A stretch of DNA of 64,000 bases from Paenibacillus sp. OK003 (GTDB lineage: Bacteria > Bacillota > Bacilli > Paenibacillales > Paenibacillaceae). The position numbers were made by a program, and so were the translations under genes. Below are positions 33,017 to 42,150 of this stretch, piece after piece. Numbering within the stretch: position 1 is the first letter of the stretch; each line of letters starts with the position of its first letter. The stretch spans positions 1 to 64,000 of the forward strand of contig NZ_FOBD01000012.1 of NCBI RefSeq assembly GCF_900109515.1, read 5' to 3'. Below the pieces are notes generated by a model. The model did no database searches, was not told the origin of the DNA, and saw nothing but the letters and a program-made list of their open reading frames with translations.

Positions 33017-34378
33017 TCATATTGTTATGGAGGTCTTATCTAACGTCTTCTCTTTTTGAAAATGACTTATACCCGGGCGATCCAGCCCAAGATGATCACG
33101 AAGCGTGCTGCCCGTATAATCCGTGCGGAAGAGTCCACGTACTTGAAGAATCGGCACCACATGATCCACAAATTCATTCAAATCTCCCGGCAGAACAGGT
33201 GGCATGATGTTAAATCCGTCGCAACCATATTCTTCAAACCATTGTTGCATCAAATCAGCCAGTTGTTCATAGGTCCCCACAAACTGCATGTGCCCTCTTG
33301 CCCCGATCAGCCTCCGACCCAGCTCAAGAATGGATAACTTATCTTTTCGAGCCATGTCCATAATCAGCTGTACCCGGCTTTTCATGCCATTGGAAGCTTC
33401 TACGGGATCTGGAATATCAGGCAACTGGCCTTCAACAGGATACTCCGAAAGGTCAAACTTAAGCATACCGGATAACATACCAACTGCAGCCGCCGGAGGG
33501 ATTAACTCCTGCAGTTCTTGATATTTCCGCTGAGCTTCCTGCTCCGTCTTACCCAAAATCGGTGATAAACCAGGCATTATTTTCATGCTGCCTTGTTCGC
33601 GTCCATATAGAGCGAGTTTGGATTTGACGTTATTGTAGAACTCTTTCGCAGCATTCAGAGATTGTTGGGCCGTGAAAATCACTTCACCGTAGTTGGCAGC
33701 AAAATCCTGTCCCGGTTCGGATGATCCAGCTTGGATGAGTACAGGGTATCCTTGCGGCGAACGAGGTACATTGATCGTACCTTGGGTGGAATACCACTGC
33801 CCTTTATATGAAACTTCCTTTAATTTAGATGGGTCCGCAAATAGTCCAGCCTGCCGATCCACAATTAAGGAGTGATCTTCCCAACTATCCCAGAGCAGCG
33901 TGGCTACTTCGACAAATTCCCGCGCCATTTTATATCGAAGCCCATGCTCAGGATGCTCTGTTCGTCCATAGTTATTTGCTTCCACATCCAATTGGGAGGT
34001 CACGATGTTCCATCCTGCGCGTCCTTCACTGATATGGTCCAATGTGGCAAATTTTCGAGCTACGTTATACGGCTCGTTATAGGTAGTCGACACCGTGGCG
34101 GTCAAACCCAGCTTTTCTGTATCGGTAGCCAATGCCGACAGGAGCGTTAGCGGGTCCAGCATCCCTGCAGCCGATTGATCAGCACCCATTACATAGAGAA
34201 GATCAGCCAGAAACATCATATCAAACTTGCCTCGTTCAGCCGTCTGTGCGATGGAACGGTAAAATTTATAATCGAAAATCTGTTCAGCACCTGAATCCGA
34301 ACGGCGCCAGCCATAGTGATGATGACCTGTATAATAAATGAATGCTCCTAGATGAAGCTGCTCTTGTCTCGTCCCCAT
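33017..34378 (-). CDS. LLM class FMN-dependent monooxygenase (NtaA/SnaA/DszA type)
   Basis: Bacterial luciferase-like monooxygenase of about 453 residues that uses reduced FMN from a partner reductase to oxidise sulfur or nitrogen compounds. The barrel opens LGAFIYYTGHHHYGWR. Family text includes AERGKFDMMFLADLL, SEGRAGWNIVTSQLDVEANNYG, and VLIQAGSSEPGQDFAA. NtaA/DszA-type proteins attack chelators and organosulfur compounds. Placed last in an operon with a sulfonate-type importer, it most likely desulfonates the imported compound. The ATG at 34378 follows AAGGGAAG; a TTG at 34402 is less likely. Confidence 0.9.
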   Translation of the reverse strand: MGTRQEQLHLGAFIYYTGHHHYGWRRSDSGAEQIFDYKFYRSIAQTAERGKFDMMFLADLLYVMGADQSAAGMLDPLTLLSALATDTEKLGLTATVSTTYNEPYNVARKFATLDHISEGRAGWNIVTSQLDVEANNYGRTEHPEHGLRYKMAREFVEVATLLWDSWEDHSLIVDRQAGLFADPSKLKEVSYKGQWYSTQGTINVPRSPQGYPVLIQAGSSEPGQDFAANYGEVIFTAQQSLNAAKEFYNNVKSKLALYGREQGSMKIMPGLSPILGKTEQEAQRKYQELQELIPPAAAVGMLSGMLKFDLSEYPVEGQLPDIPDPVEASNGMKSRVQLIMDMARKDKLSILELGRRLIGARGHMQFVGTYEQLADLMQQWFEEYGCDGFNIMPPVLPGDLNEFVDHVVPILQVRGLFRTDYTGSTLRDHLGLDRPGISHFQKEKTLDKTSITI

Positions 34379-34410
34379 ATATATCTTCCCTTCTTGTTTC
34401 AATTATCGGA

Positions 34411-35223
34411 TTACCCCTTGAACGTATCTCGCCAGCTTAGCCAGCTGTCTTCAAGCAGTCGCACAGCCGAATCCGAGAGCTTGCCTACAACCGCAAAGAC
34501 TACAATACCGACAAATACAATATCCGTTTGTGAGTAAGCACGAGCATCCTGTATCATGTAACCGACGCCTGCACTGGTTCCCATCATTTCAGCCACAACA
34601 AGGACTAGCCACGCCGCGCCCAAAGACAGTCTCACTCCTAGCAGAATATTAGGAAGTGCCGCAGGGATAATGAGCTTGCCAAGGAGCTCCCATCTTGAAT
34701 ACTGGTATATCCGGGAGACTTCAATCAGCTTCATATCAACGTTTCGTATACCGAGAAATGTATTCACATAAACAGGAAAAAACGCGCCTAGCGAGATCAT
34801 TAGAATTTTTGAAAACTCTCCTACACCAAACCATAAAATGAATAATGGAATGAGGGAAAGAAGCGGGATCATCCGCAGCATCTGTAATGAGGGGTCAAGT
34901 GTGCGCTCCGCCAATTTCCCAAGCCCTGTAGATAGACCAAGCATGAGCCCGGTAGCTGTTCCAAGCAGAAAACCCAAGCACGCTCGATAGGAGCTGATCC
35001 CGAGATGTTCCAGCAACTCGCCGTTCAAGATTAGACGGATGAACTGCTCTGCAATCTTGGAAGGAGCAGGTAGCATGGTCGCTGAAACCAGCTGAAGGGC
35101 AGAAGCCAATTCCCAGATGAGGAGAATAGCCAACGGAATAATCCACCCGTGAAGACGACCCGGAATTCTGCTCAGCCAATCTCCTGCTCTTTCGGTTTGT
35201 TTACCAATCTCCAGCTTGCTCAT
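34411..35223 (-). CDS. SsuC-like ABC transporter permease, second copy
   Basis: Permease of 270 residues, about six helices, of the nitrate/sulfonate/taurine group. EAA-type loop text IEVSRIYQYSRWELLGKLIIPAALPNILLGVRLSLGAAWLVLVVAEM is clear. It overlaps the first permease by 4 bases and is about as related to it as paralogs from an old duplication (shared LLxxPSxI, LRMxPxLxxxPLFILWFG, VNTFLGIRxVD). The pair may act as a heterodimer. Confidence 0.9.
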   Translation of the reverse strand: MSKLEIGKQTERAGDWLSRIPGRLHGWIIPLAILLIWELASALQLVSATMLPAPSKIAEQFIRLILNGELLEHLGISSYRACLGFLLGTATGLMLGLSTGLGKLAERTLDPSLQMLRMIPLLSLIPLFILWFGVGEFSKILMISLGAFFPVYVNTFLGIRNVDMKLIEVSRIYQYSRWELLGKLIIPAALPNILLGVRLSLGAAWLVLVVAEMMGTSAGVGYMIQDARAYSQTDIVFVGIVVFAVVGKLSDSAVRLLEDSWLSWRDTFKG

Positions 35224-36071
35224 TTTGCTTCTTCTCCTTTAAAACCGTCTTGCCACCGTAGCGCTCTCGCCTCCAGAAGCTTAATGATGGAATCTGACAG
35301 TTTGCCGACGACAGCAAAAACAATGATTCCCACAAACACTACAGTGGTGAGTGAGAACGATCTAGCATCATTGATCAGATATCCCAAGCCTGCACTAGAA
35401 CCCATCAATTCGGCAACGACCAGACCCAGCCAGGCGACACTGACGGATAAACGTATCCCCAGAAAGATATTCGGCAGAGATGCTGGAAGAATTAACTTCG
35501 TGATCATCTGCCATTTGCTGAATTGCAGCACCTTTCCTACATCAAATAGCTTGCTGTCAACGGATCGGATACCCAAAAAAGTATTAACATACAGTGGAAA
35601 AAAAGAGCCTTTAGCTATCAGCAGCAATTTTGAAGTTTCACCGAAACCGAACCACAAAATGAACAAGGGGGCAATGGCCAAGTGCGGCAGCGTCCGCAGC
35701 ATTTGAAAAGAAGGGTCCAACAGTCGCTCTGTCTTGTAAGAAAATCCGACCCACAAGCCCATAGTTAGACCAAGACCGCCTCCAATCAGAAAACCAAGCA
35801 GAGCTCTCCACGTCGATATGCCCAAATGCCTCACAAGTTCACCCGTCTCCGTCATGCTGACAAGCTCTTTCCATATGCTGCTTGGCGTTGGAAGCAGAAC
35901 CGGGTTCAAATATCCCATAGCCCCGGCTACTTCCCACACAATTAACAAAGACACCGGAACGATAAGCCCTAGTACCATATTGCTAGCTCTTAAGTAAAGT
36001 TTTCGCCTCTTAACGGAATTCTTCTTTTGAATTAAAGGCGGGATAACCGCCTTTTCCGCACGCATTTGCAT
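35220..36071 (-). CDS. SsuC-like ABC transporter permease, first copy
   Basis: Permease of 283 residues with a basic N-terminal tail and about six helices. Loop VGKVLQFSKWQMITKLILPASLPNIFLGIRLSVSVAWLGLVVAELMGSS matches the binding-protein-dependent permease signature of SsuC/TauC. ATG with GAGAGG, 36 bases after the binding-protein gene. It is followed by a close relative in a 4-base overlap. Confidence 0.9.
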   Translation of the reverse strand: MQMRAEKAVIPPLIQKKNSVKRRKLYLRASNMVLGLIVPVSLLIVWEVAGAMGYLNPVLLPTPSSIWKELVSMTETGELVRHLGISTWRALLGFLIGGGLGLTMGLWVGFSYKTERLLDPSFQMLRTLPHLAIAPLFILWFGFGETSKLLLIAKGSFFPLYVNTFLGIRSVDSKLFDVGKVLQFSKWQMITKLILPASLPNIFLGIRLSVSVAWLGLVVAELMGSSAGLGYLINDARSFSLTTVVFVGIIVFAVVGKLSDSIIKLLEARALRWQDGFKGEEAK

Positions 36072-36107
36072 GACGTGAACGCCTCTCTTCTATTGGGGTC
36101 ATTATGT

Positions 36108-37118
36108 TTATTTCAGTGGATCCTTGAGAGCTGCGTCGATATATTGATTGTCCGTTATGGTTTTGATCACAACCTGATTTCGAATGTTCTTCACTTTATA
36201 TTGGAAATCCGCTGTTTGCTGCATTTCACCTACGATATCATCATTAACTGGCGTGTTAATCATCCGGGAACGTTCGAATGTCCCACTAATAACACTGGCA
36301 GGAACATTACGTTCAGCTGCATATCTGTCGATCGCTTCGGTTTCATGCTCGCTTTCCCACTTCAATGCTTTATTAACTACCTTCAAGTACAGAGTCACAA
36401 GCTCTGGATGCTCCTCTGCAAAATCAGATCCCGCGATCGTAAACGAAGGAGACAATACGCCAAGCTGCTCGCCGTCAGACAACACTTTTCCTTTTCCCGT
36501 TAAGGTATTAAGTGTAATGTAAGGGTCCCATGTCGCCCAGGCATCCACACTGCCGGTTTCAAACGCAGACTGTGTCTCGTCGGGCTGTAGCTGAATGATT
36601 TCAAAATCTTTATCTGTCAGAACGGACTTCTCCAAACCACGGTATAAAAAGTTATATGCATTGCTTCCTTTTGTCACGGCAATCTTTTTGCCTTTCAGGT
36701 CACTAAGTGACTGGGCGGTACTACCGGCAGGTACAATAATTGCAACGTTATTTTTTCCGTCTAGAACTTGCGATACGATTTTGAAAGGAATATTCGCTGC
36801 TTGTGCTGCGATAATTGGCATGTTCCCCAGGCTGGCGATATCCAGCTTATTGGAAGCAATAGCCTCTGTCATGGGCGGTCCGCTCTGAAACTCAATCCAC
36901 TCCACTTTGGCCCCTGTTTTTTCAAATTCTTGTTCAAACCATTTTTCTTCACGTGCTTTACCGAATAAGCCCCCACTTCCCTGAATCCCATTTTTGACGG
37001 TTACATTTTGGCTCTTGCCTGAACCACTTGCGTTTTCATTTGAACTTTTGGTTGCACAAGCCATAGTCAATAAAGACAACGCGAGCACCATAACAAGAAC
37101 TAGATGAGATTTTTTCAT
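36108..37118 (-). CDS. Sulfonate-type ABC substrate-binding lipoprotein (SsuA-like)
   Basis: Binding protein of about 336 residues. The lipoprotein signal ends LTMAC, then a Ser/Asn/Gly linker. The core has the aliphatic sulfonate/nitrate signature: KVEWIEFQSGPPMTEAIASNKLDIASLGNMPIIAAQAANIPFK and DLKGKKIAVTKGSNAYNFLYRGLE, with DAWATWDPYITL near the binding cleft. ATG at 37118 with GGGAG; a GTG at 37127 lies too close to it. Second gene of the operon. Confidence 0.9.
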   Translation of the reverse strand: MKKSHLVLVMVLALSLLTMACATKSSNENASGSGKSQNVTVKNGIQGSGGLFGKAREEKWFEQEFEKTGAKVEWIEFQSGPPMTEAIASNKLDIASLGNMPIIAAQAANIPFKIVSQVLDGKNNVAIIVPAGSTAQSLSDLKGKKIAVTKGSNAYNFLYRGLEKSVLTDKDFEIIQLQPDETQSAFETGSVDAWATWDPYITLNTLTGKGKVLSDGEQLGVLSPSFTIAGSDFAEEHPELVTLYLKVVNKALKWESEHETEAIDRYAAERNVPASVISGTFERSRMINTPVNDDIVGEMQQTADFQYKVKNIRNQVVIKTITDNQYIDAALKDPLK

Positions 37119-37172
37119 ATAAACCACTCTCCCTTTAATATGCTGTACATTCTTCTTATCCTTTGGACAATG

Positions 37173-37949
37173 CTATATACCGCCGCCTACATCATATAAA
37201 GGCTCATCCACTTTTTCGAACTCATTTAATACCAGTCTCCGCATCTCCTGAAATGCACTGCTTGATCTTTTTCGAGGAAAAGGTAAATCAATCGAGAGAA
37301 TACTCCGAATATGACCTGGACGCGGATTCATAATGACGACTCGTTCCCCTAGGAAGACGGCTTCATCGAGATCGTGGGTTACAAACAACATTGTAGTTCC
37401 ATTGCGTTGCCAAATATCAAGCAGTACTTCCTGCAAATGAGACCGAGTAAATGCGTCGAGCGCTCCAAAAGGCTCATCCAGCAACAATACATCCGGGTTA
37501 CGCAGCAAAGCTCTGGCAATGGCGACGCGCTGTGCCATACCTCCTGACAATTCACGAGGATATGATTTTTCAAACCCTTTTAAACGGACCAGTTCAATTA
37601 GTTCCTCCACCTTTCGGCGGACAACAGGATCTCTAAGAGAGAGATTGGCAGCAATGTTTTTCTCCACCGTTAACCATGGAAATAGCCGGGGCTCCTGAAA
37701 AATGAATCCTTTCTCTATGCTGGGGCCTGCAATCGGTTTGCCGTTGAGCAACACGGTTCCCGTATACTGTGTATCTAAGCCAGCCACAATTTTAAGCAAA
37801 GTGCTTTTTCCACATCCGCTCGGACCAATGATAGTTACTAATTCACCTTTTCGAACTTTGAGCTGAATGTTGTTTAACGCAATGATTTCGCCTACAGGGG
37901 CGACAAACGTTTTGTTCAGGTCACTGATCATAAGCATATCCCCAGACAT
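37173..37949 (-). CDS. Sulfonate-type ABC transporter ATPase (SsuB-like)
   Basis: ATP-binding subunit of about 258 residues. Walker A is GPSGCGKST, signature LSGGMAQRVAIARAL, Walker B VLLLDEPFGALD, and the switch His is in FVTHDLDEAV. The text FIFQEPRLFPWLTVEKNI is typical of the nitrate/sulfonate/taurine group. The ATG at 37949 follows AAGGGTGG; the longest frame would open at a GTG inside that site. First gene of the importer operon. Confidence 0.93.
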   Translation of the reverse strand: MSGDMLMISDLNKTFVAPVGEIIALNNIQLKVRKGELVTIIGPSGCGKSTLLKIVAGLDTQYTGTVLLNGKPIAGPSIEKGFIFQEPRLFPWLTVEKNIAANLSLRDPVVRRKVEELIELVRLKGFEKSYPRELSGGMAQRVAIARALLRNPDVLLLDEPFGALDAFTRSHLQEVLLDIWQRNGTTMLFVTHDLDEAVFLGERVVIMNPRPGHIRSILSIDLPFPRKRSSSAFQEMRRLVLNEFEKVDEPLYDVGGGI

Positions 37950-38007
37950 TAAAGCCACCCTTTCACATTTAATAAATAATACTTACATGTTTACTTGGTT
38001 TTGAGGC

Positions 38008-38064
38008 AAAAAAAAGAGATTTACCCCTTTCCACTGCAAATAAAGCGGGGCAGTGTAAATCTCT
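38008..38064 (-). terminator. Terminator of the TetR gene
   Basis: Minus-strand stem GAGATTTAC.../GTAAATCTC with an inner CCCC/GGGG pair and a run of eight T. It separates the TetR gene from the importer operon, so the importer has its own promoter in 37.95-38.0 kb. Confidence 0.75.
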
Positions 38065-38131
38065 ACGATTGCAAATCAACAAAGTGAATTTCGGTTCGTT
38101 TTGTTATACGATATATTACCAATACCATTTC

Positions 38132-38806
38132 TTACCTGTCAAACATTTTTTTATTTATGTAACTTAAATCGTTATTTCCTTCAAATAGACCAGCGGTTGA
38201 TACCACTGTTTCTGGTTCCATAAAAAGTCGAACAATTTTTCGGGGGTCAATATCTACTTGTATTTCATAACCGGGAGCGAGCTGCAAGGTCAGACCTTGA
38301 ATCAGACTTACAAAATAAAATGCAAGTTGTCGAGTATCGCCTTGTATGATGCCGCCCGCCTCCTGTCCTTGGCGAAAAATTTCGGCCAAAGGTTCCAGAT
38401 TGTCCGTAAATCTCTGGGTTGCAGCTTGTTTTATTTCAGTGCTGACGGCATGATTTGTTCGTATACTTTGGAGCATGATGGTGAAGGCCCAGTTACTCTC
38501 GTTTGATAACCACCCTTTGCTAATCTCGAATAGTTTTTCACGAGGATCTATATCCATGTCTGCTATTTGTGCAATAGTCCTCCCATACATCGTTTGTCCT
38601 CGACGCAGAACCTCACTGAAAATTTCGTCCTTCGAAGTAAAGTAGGTATAGATATTGCCTACGCTAAGTTTTGCTTCCTTGGCAATATCTTTAATATTGG
38701 TTGAATCAATCCCACGTTTCGCCATGGTTTGTAAGGCTGAATTTAAGATATGCTCAATGCGTTCCTTTCTCATTTGTTGGTCCTTCAGAATGTTTCTGGG
38801 TGACAT
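38132..38806 (-). CDS. TetR/AcrR family regulator
   Basis: A 224-residue regulator. The HTH reads ILNSALQTMAKRGIDSTNIKDIAKEAKLSVGNIYTYFTSKDEIFSEVL. The C-terminal ligand domain is ordinary. The ATG at 38806 follows GGAGGAGG; a longer frame from 38833 crosses this site. It lies upstream of the sulfonate importer operon on the same strand and downstream of an M29 peptidase, separated from the importer by a terminator. It is a reasonable candidate regulator of the importer, but this is inferred from position only. Confidence 0.87.
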   Translation of the reverse strand: MSPRNILKDQQMRKERIEHILNSALQTMAKRGIDSTNIKDIAKEAKLSVGNIYTYFTSKDEIFSEVLRRGQTMYGRTIAQIADMDIDPREKLFEISKGWLSNESNWAFTIMLQSIRTNHAVSTEIKQAATQRFTDNLEPLAEIFRQGQEAGGIIQGDTRQLAFYFVSLIQGLTLQLAPGYEIQVDIDPRKIVRLFMEPETVVSTAGLFEGNNDLSYINKKMFDR

Positions 38807-38856
38807 TTGAATCCTCCTCCGTTTGATTACCAATTGTTGATCTATGATTATTAATT

Positions 38857-40092
38857 CTACGCCCAGTTACCGTTACGAAACACAGGTTCCAAGCCACCAT
38901 TTGCAAGTTCTCCGTCAATGTCCATATTAGCCGATCCAATCATAAAATCGACATGAATAAGGCTTGAGTTGACACCGTTTGCCGCCTTTTCCGCTTCAGT
39001 CATTTCGTTCCCTCCCTCAAGACAGAATGGATAAGCATTACCGATCGCGAGATGGTTGGATGCATTTTCGTCAAAAAGAGAGTTATAAAAAACGAGCCCT
39101 GATTCCGAAATAGGAGAATGATGGGGCACCAGCGCAATCTCGCCCAGATAGGCCGCACCTTCGTCGATGCTAATTAATCTTTTTAGCACCTCAAGCCCTT
39201 GCGTTGCTTGAATATTAATAATTTTCCCGTTTTCAAACGTCAAGGAGAAATCATCGATGAGATATCCTTCATAACTTAGCGGCTTAGTACTGCGAACCGT
39301 GCCGTTCACCCCTTGCTTTAACGGAACAGTCCATACTTCTTCTGAAGGAATGTTTGCCAAAAATGAAACACCCTTTTCATTAATGTTATCTGCATCACTT
39401 ACCCAGATATGTTTAGGCGACAGTTCGATCCGCAGATCCGTACCAGGTCCACGATATCGCAGTGCTCGATACTTTTTACGATTAAGCTGATCCGTCTTGT
39501 TTCTAAGCAGCTCAAGATGTGTCTTCCATGCCTCAACGGGATCAGCCGAATTAATCCGCGTAACGTTAAAGATAGCTTCCCACATCGTATCAATCAAATG
39601 CTCCTCGACAACATGAGGAAACACCTTGGCAGCCCAAGCCGTTGATGGAACCGTAACTATAGACCAACTGACCTTGTTGGACATGCCGTAGCTGCGAAAT
39701 TTGGCTAATGCCTTACCTTTGGCTGTATTCAAATTCATGATCCGCTGTGGATCTATTCCATGCAGAAGATCGGGATTGGGTGCCGTGATCGTCAGGAAAG
39801 CAGCATTATTTTCGGCAAAAGTCTCCCAACCGGCTGCACGGAACACCGGGTATTCGTGGAACACCGAATCAGGAGCAAGTTCATATTTTAAACGCGTAAT
39901 CTCATCGTCGTTCCACTCGATATAGACATCATGAGCGCCGGCCTCATAAGCATGTTTCACAACAAGTCGAACAAACGGAGCAGCCGATATTGGCGCGGTT
40001 ATGACAAGCGTTTGTCCCCTCTGAACATGAACACCCACGTTGACCACGAGTGCTGCGTAACGCTCTAATTGTTCACGGAAGTCCAATAGCAT
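38857..40092 (-). CDS. M29 family aminopeptidase (AmpS/PepS type)
   Basis: Cytoplasmic metallo-aminopeptidase of 411 residues. The fold is recognised from text in order: YAALVVNVGVHVQRGQTLVI near the N terminus, RTKPLSYEGYLIDDFSLTFENGKI in the middle, and the metal-site region LGEIALVPHHSPISESGLVFYNSLFDENASNHLAIG plus HVDFMIGSANMDIDG. The Glu and His ligands of thermophilic M29 enzymes are present. ATG with AGGAGGAGG. Confidence 0.92.
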   Translation of the reverse strand: MLLDFREQLERYAALVVNVGVHVQRGQTLVITAPISAAPFVRLVVKHAYEAGAHDVYIEWNDDEITRLKYELAPDSVFHEYPVFRAAGWETFAENNAAFLTITAPNPDLLHGIDPQRIMNLNTAKGKALAKFRSYGMSNKVSWSIVTVPSTAWAAKVFPHVVEEHLIDTMWEAIFNVTRINSADPVEAWKTHLELLRNKTDQLNRKKYRALRYRGPGTDLRIELSPKHIWVSDADNINEKGVSFLANIPSEEVWTVPLKQGVNGTVRSTKPLSYEGYLIDDFSLTFENGKIINIQATQGLEVLKRLISIDEGAAYLGEIALVPHHSPISESGLVFYNSLFDENASNHLAIGNAYPFCLEGGNEMTEAEKAANGVNSSLIHVDFMIGSANMDIDGELANGGLEPVFRNGNWA

Positions 40093-40343
40093 TCTCCTCC
40101 TCCTGACTAAAATTAATATCGCTGGTTTAATTATTACTCTTCATAATATCATTCGTTAATATTCCAGCCTATGATTTACTACCCTGCCAATATAAATCCT
40201 TCGAACCAAATAGAAAATCAGAAGTTTCTGTCCGAAGGGACAACTATTACTCCGCCCATTTCATCCAACAATTAGGCGTATACATAAGTATACAGAGCAT
40301 GATTAACATATGTTGAAATAAAATTGATTCTCGGGGTGACGTC

Positions 40344-40532
40344 GTGGCCAAAGGCAAAAGAAATAACCTGATGAACGAGGAGCTAACTTCCTTGGAATTA
40401 GCTAAAATCGGACTAACGTTAAACGTGATCGGGGATATACTTGGTTATTTCTCGATCCTCAAAGCGGAGGAAGAAGCAGCGAATCTGGCTGCCGATATGA
40501 ATAAAATGGGTAATACCACAGCTGTAAAATGA
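40344..40532 (+). CDS. Small hypothetical protein
   Basis: A 62-residue protein starting at a GTG behind GGGGTGA. A basic head (MAKGKRNN) leads to a hydrophobic helix (LAKIGLTLNVIGDILGYFSIL) and an acidic/Ala helix (KAEEEAANLAADMN). It is followed by a strong terminator, so it is a self-contained unit with its own 250-base upstream gap, in which I see no other gene. I do not know the function; the layout suggests a peripheral or membrane-associated helix pair. Confidence 0.65.
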   Translation: MAKGKRNNLMNEELTSLELAKIGLTLNVIGDILGYFSILKAEEEAANLAADMNKMGNTTAVK

Positions 40533-40589
40533 GCATTCAACTGCCTCTGATTTCATTCCCTTTAAAAATACAAAAATGAAAATGCGATT

Positions 40590-40645
40590 ATGCGCAAAGA
40601 AACCGAAATTGTACGAATTTCCGTTTCTTTGCGCATTTTATTTTA
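40590..40645 (+). terminator. Terminator of the small hypothetical gene
   Basis: Stem ATGCGCAAAGAAAC/GTTTCTTTGCGCAT extending inward through AAATT/AATTT with one mismatch, followed by TTTATTTT. Confidence 0.9.
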
Positions 40646-40765
40646 ACCCATCATATCTTTTAATTGGAACTATATGAAAATTTTGCTATACTAATTTATG
40701 CTAGATTACGATTCAGATGAGATGCAATTCTACTATATTTGATGAGTTGGAGGAATGCAAAAAAC

Positions 40766-42040
40766 ATGTTACATACACGAATAGGAAAGACTGCTGCTGC
40801 CACTATTCTTGCCATATCCTTGCTCGGAACCACACCAAACCTTAATGATGCCTATGCCGCACCCGCCATTTCGGTCTTGCTGGATGATGTTCCTCTGAAA
40901 TTCGATGCAGCCCCTCTGATTGATAAAGGTGTTACCTATGTCCCGTTCCGGACGGTTGGCGAAGCCCTGGGAATTAGCATTACTTGGAACAGTAAGGCGC
41001 AAACCGTGAAAGCAATTGGAAAGGTAAAAGGTCAAGCGACAGAAGTCCTGCTTCAAGTGGGAAGCACCACAGCAACCGTCAATGGAGAAAAAGTTAAGCT
41101 CGCAGCGCCACCCGTTCAGCGGGAAGGTCGTGTGCTTATTCCACTCAGTTCGTTCAGTAGTCAGTTCGGTGTTAATGTAGGCTGGAACCAGTCAACTCGT
41201 ACCGTCTCTCTTGTTTCACCTCAACGTGAAATGCATTTGAGAGCCTTCTATGCGCTGCAATCCTATAAGGAAATCGATTTGGTACCATCCATGAACTCGG
41301 TCGCTTTTGGCTGGAGTCGCATCGATCGTGAAGGTCAATTTACGCTTCAGGGTGATGAGTATCAAATTCCTGCTGCTGCCGGGGATGTTACACCTAAATC
41401 CATCGTTGCTGATGCAGCGAAACAGAGTATTAAACCGTATCTTATGGTTTATTCTTTGGATGGAAACGGGGAACTGACCAAGGTGTTGAGTGACAGCAGC
41501 ATGCGCCAGAAGTCCATTGAGGGCATAACTGCTGCCATAGCTGAGAATGGTTTCGGAGGGGTTGTTCTTGATTTTGAAGGACTGGGTTTTAAGCTGGACG
41601 CAGTAGAGCAGCAGAAGCTGCTGAACAATTATGTCAAACAATTGAAGGATTCCTTGCCTAAAGACATCGCTTTATCTTTGGCTGTACCTCCATTAAATAG
41701 TGCATATAAAGGCTATGATTACAAAACGCTCGCTTCGTTGGCAGATGACATCATCATTATGGCTTACCAATATAATCCGGTCGGCACCAAAGCGCAGGTT
41801 CCTGAGCCGAACAGTCTTGTGGATCAGGCCATCCAGCTTGCACTAGATGCTGGCGTTTCCAAACAAAAGCTTTTGCTCGGTATTAGCTTAAATAGTGAAA
41901 CCTCATCCTCCATAGATGATAAACTGGGTCTTGCCAAGCGGTATGATCTCAAAGGAGCTGCCTTCTGGCGCCTTGGCTTATTCCGTACTTACAATAATCA
42001 GATGGAAGATGCTGTTAATGCTTCTGTTGTAAAAGAGTAA
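40766..42040 (+). CDS. Exported GH18-like protein with copper-amine-oxidase-type stalk domain
   Basis: About 425 residues. A signal peptide ends DAYAAPA. Residues about 35-145 are the stalk domain named after copper amine oxidase N termini (VLLDDVPLKFDAAPLIDKGVTYVPFRTVGEALGISITWN). The rest is a TIM barrel of the YdhD/GH18 type: AFGWSRIDREG, then GGVVLDFEGL, where Asp and Glu correspond to the DxxDxDxE catalytic strand, and MAYQYNPVG. The motif is shortened, so activity on peptidoglycan or chitin-like sugar is uncertain. I favour the ATG at 40766 behind GGAGG; frames from 40739/40742 cross that site. Confidence 0.82.
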   Translation: MLHTRIGKTAAATILAISLLGTTPNLNDAYAAPAISVLLDDVPLKFDAAPLIDKGVTYVPFRTVGEALGISITWNSKAQTVKAIGKVKGQATEVLLQVGSTTATVNGEKVKLAAPPVQREGRVLIPLSSFSSQFGVNVGWNQSTRTVSLVSPQREMHLRAFYALQSYKEIDLVPSMNSVAFGWSRIDREGQFTLQGDEYQIPAAAGDVTPKSIVADAAKQSIKPYLMVYSLDGNGELTKVLSDSSMRQKSIEGITAAIAENGFGGVVLDFEGLGFKLDAVEQQKLLNNYVKQLKDSLPKDIALSLAVPPLNSAYKGYDYKTLASLADDIIIMAYQYNPVGTKAQVPEPNSLVDQAIQLALDAGVSKQKLLLGISLNSETSSSIDDKLGLAKRYDLKGAAFWRLGLFRTYNNQMEDAVNASVVKE

Positions 42041-42082
42041 AGGAATTTCAATATTCTTGACTCCATTAACTTTTCACACACC

Positions 42083-42136
42083 AAAAAACGAACCGAAATC
42101 TCTGGATGCGGACAAGAGATTTCGGTTCGTTTGTTA
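42083..42136 (+). terminator. Terminator of the GH18-like gene
   Basis: Stem AACGAACCGAAATCTCT/AGAGATTTCGGTTCGTT followed by TTGTTAT. Convergent with the GNAT gene, and symmetric enough to serve both. Confidence 0.88.
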
Positions 42137-42150
42137 TACAAGGATGATAT

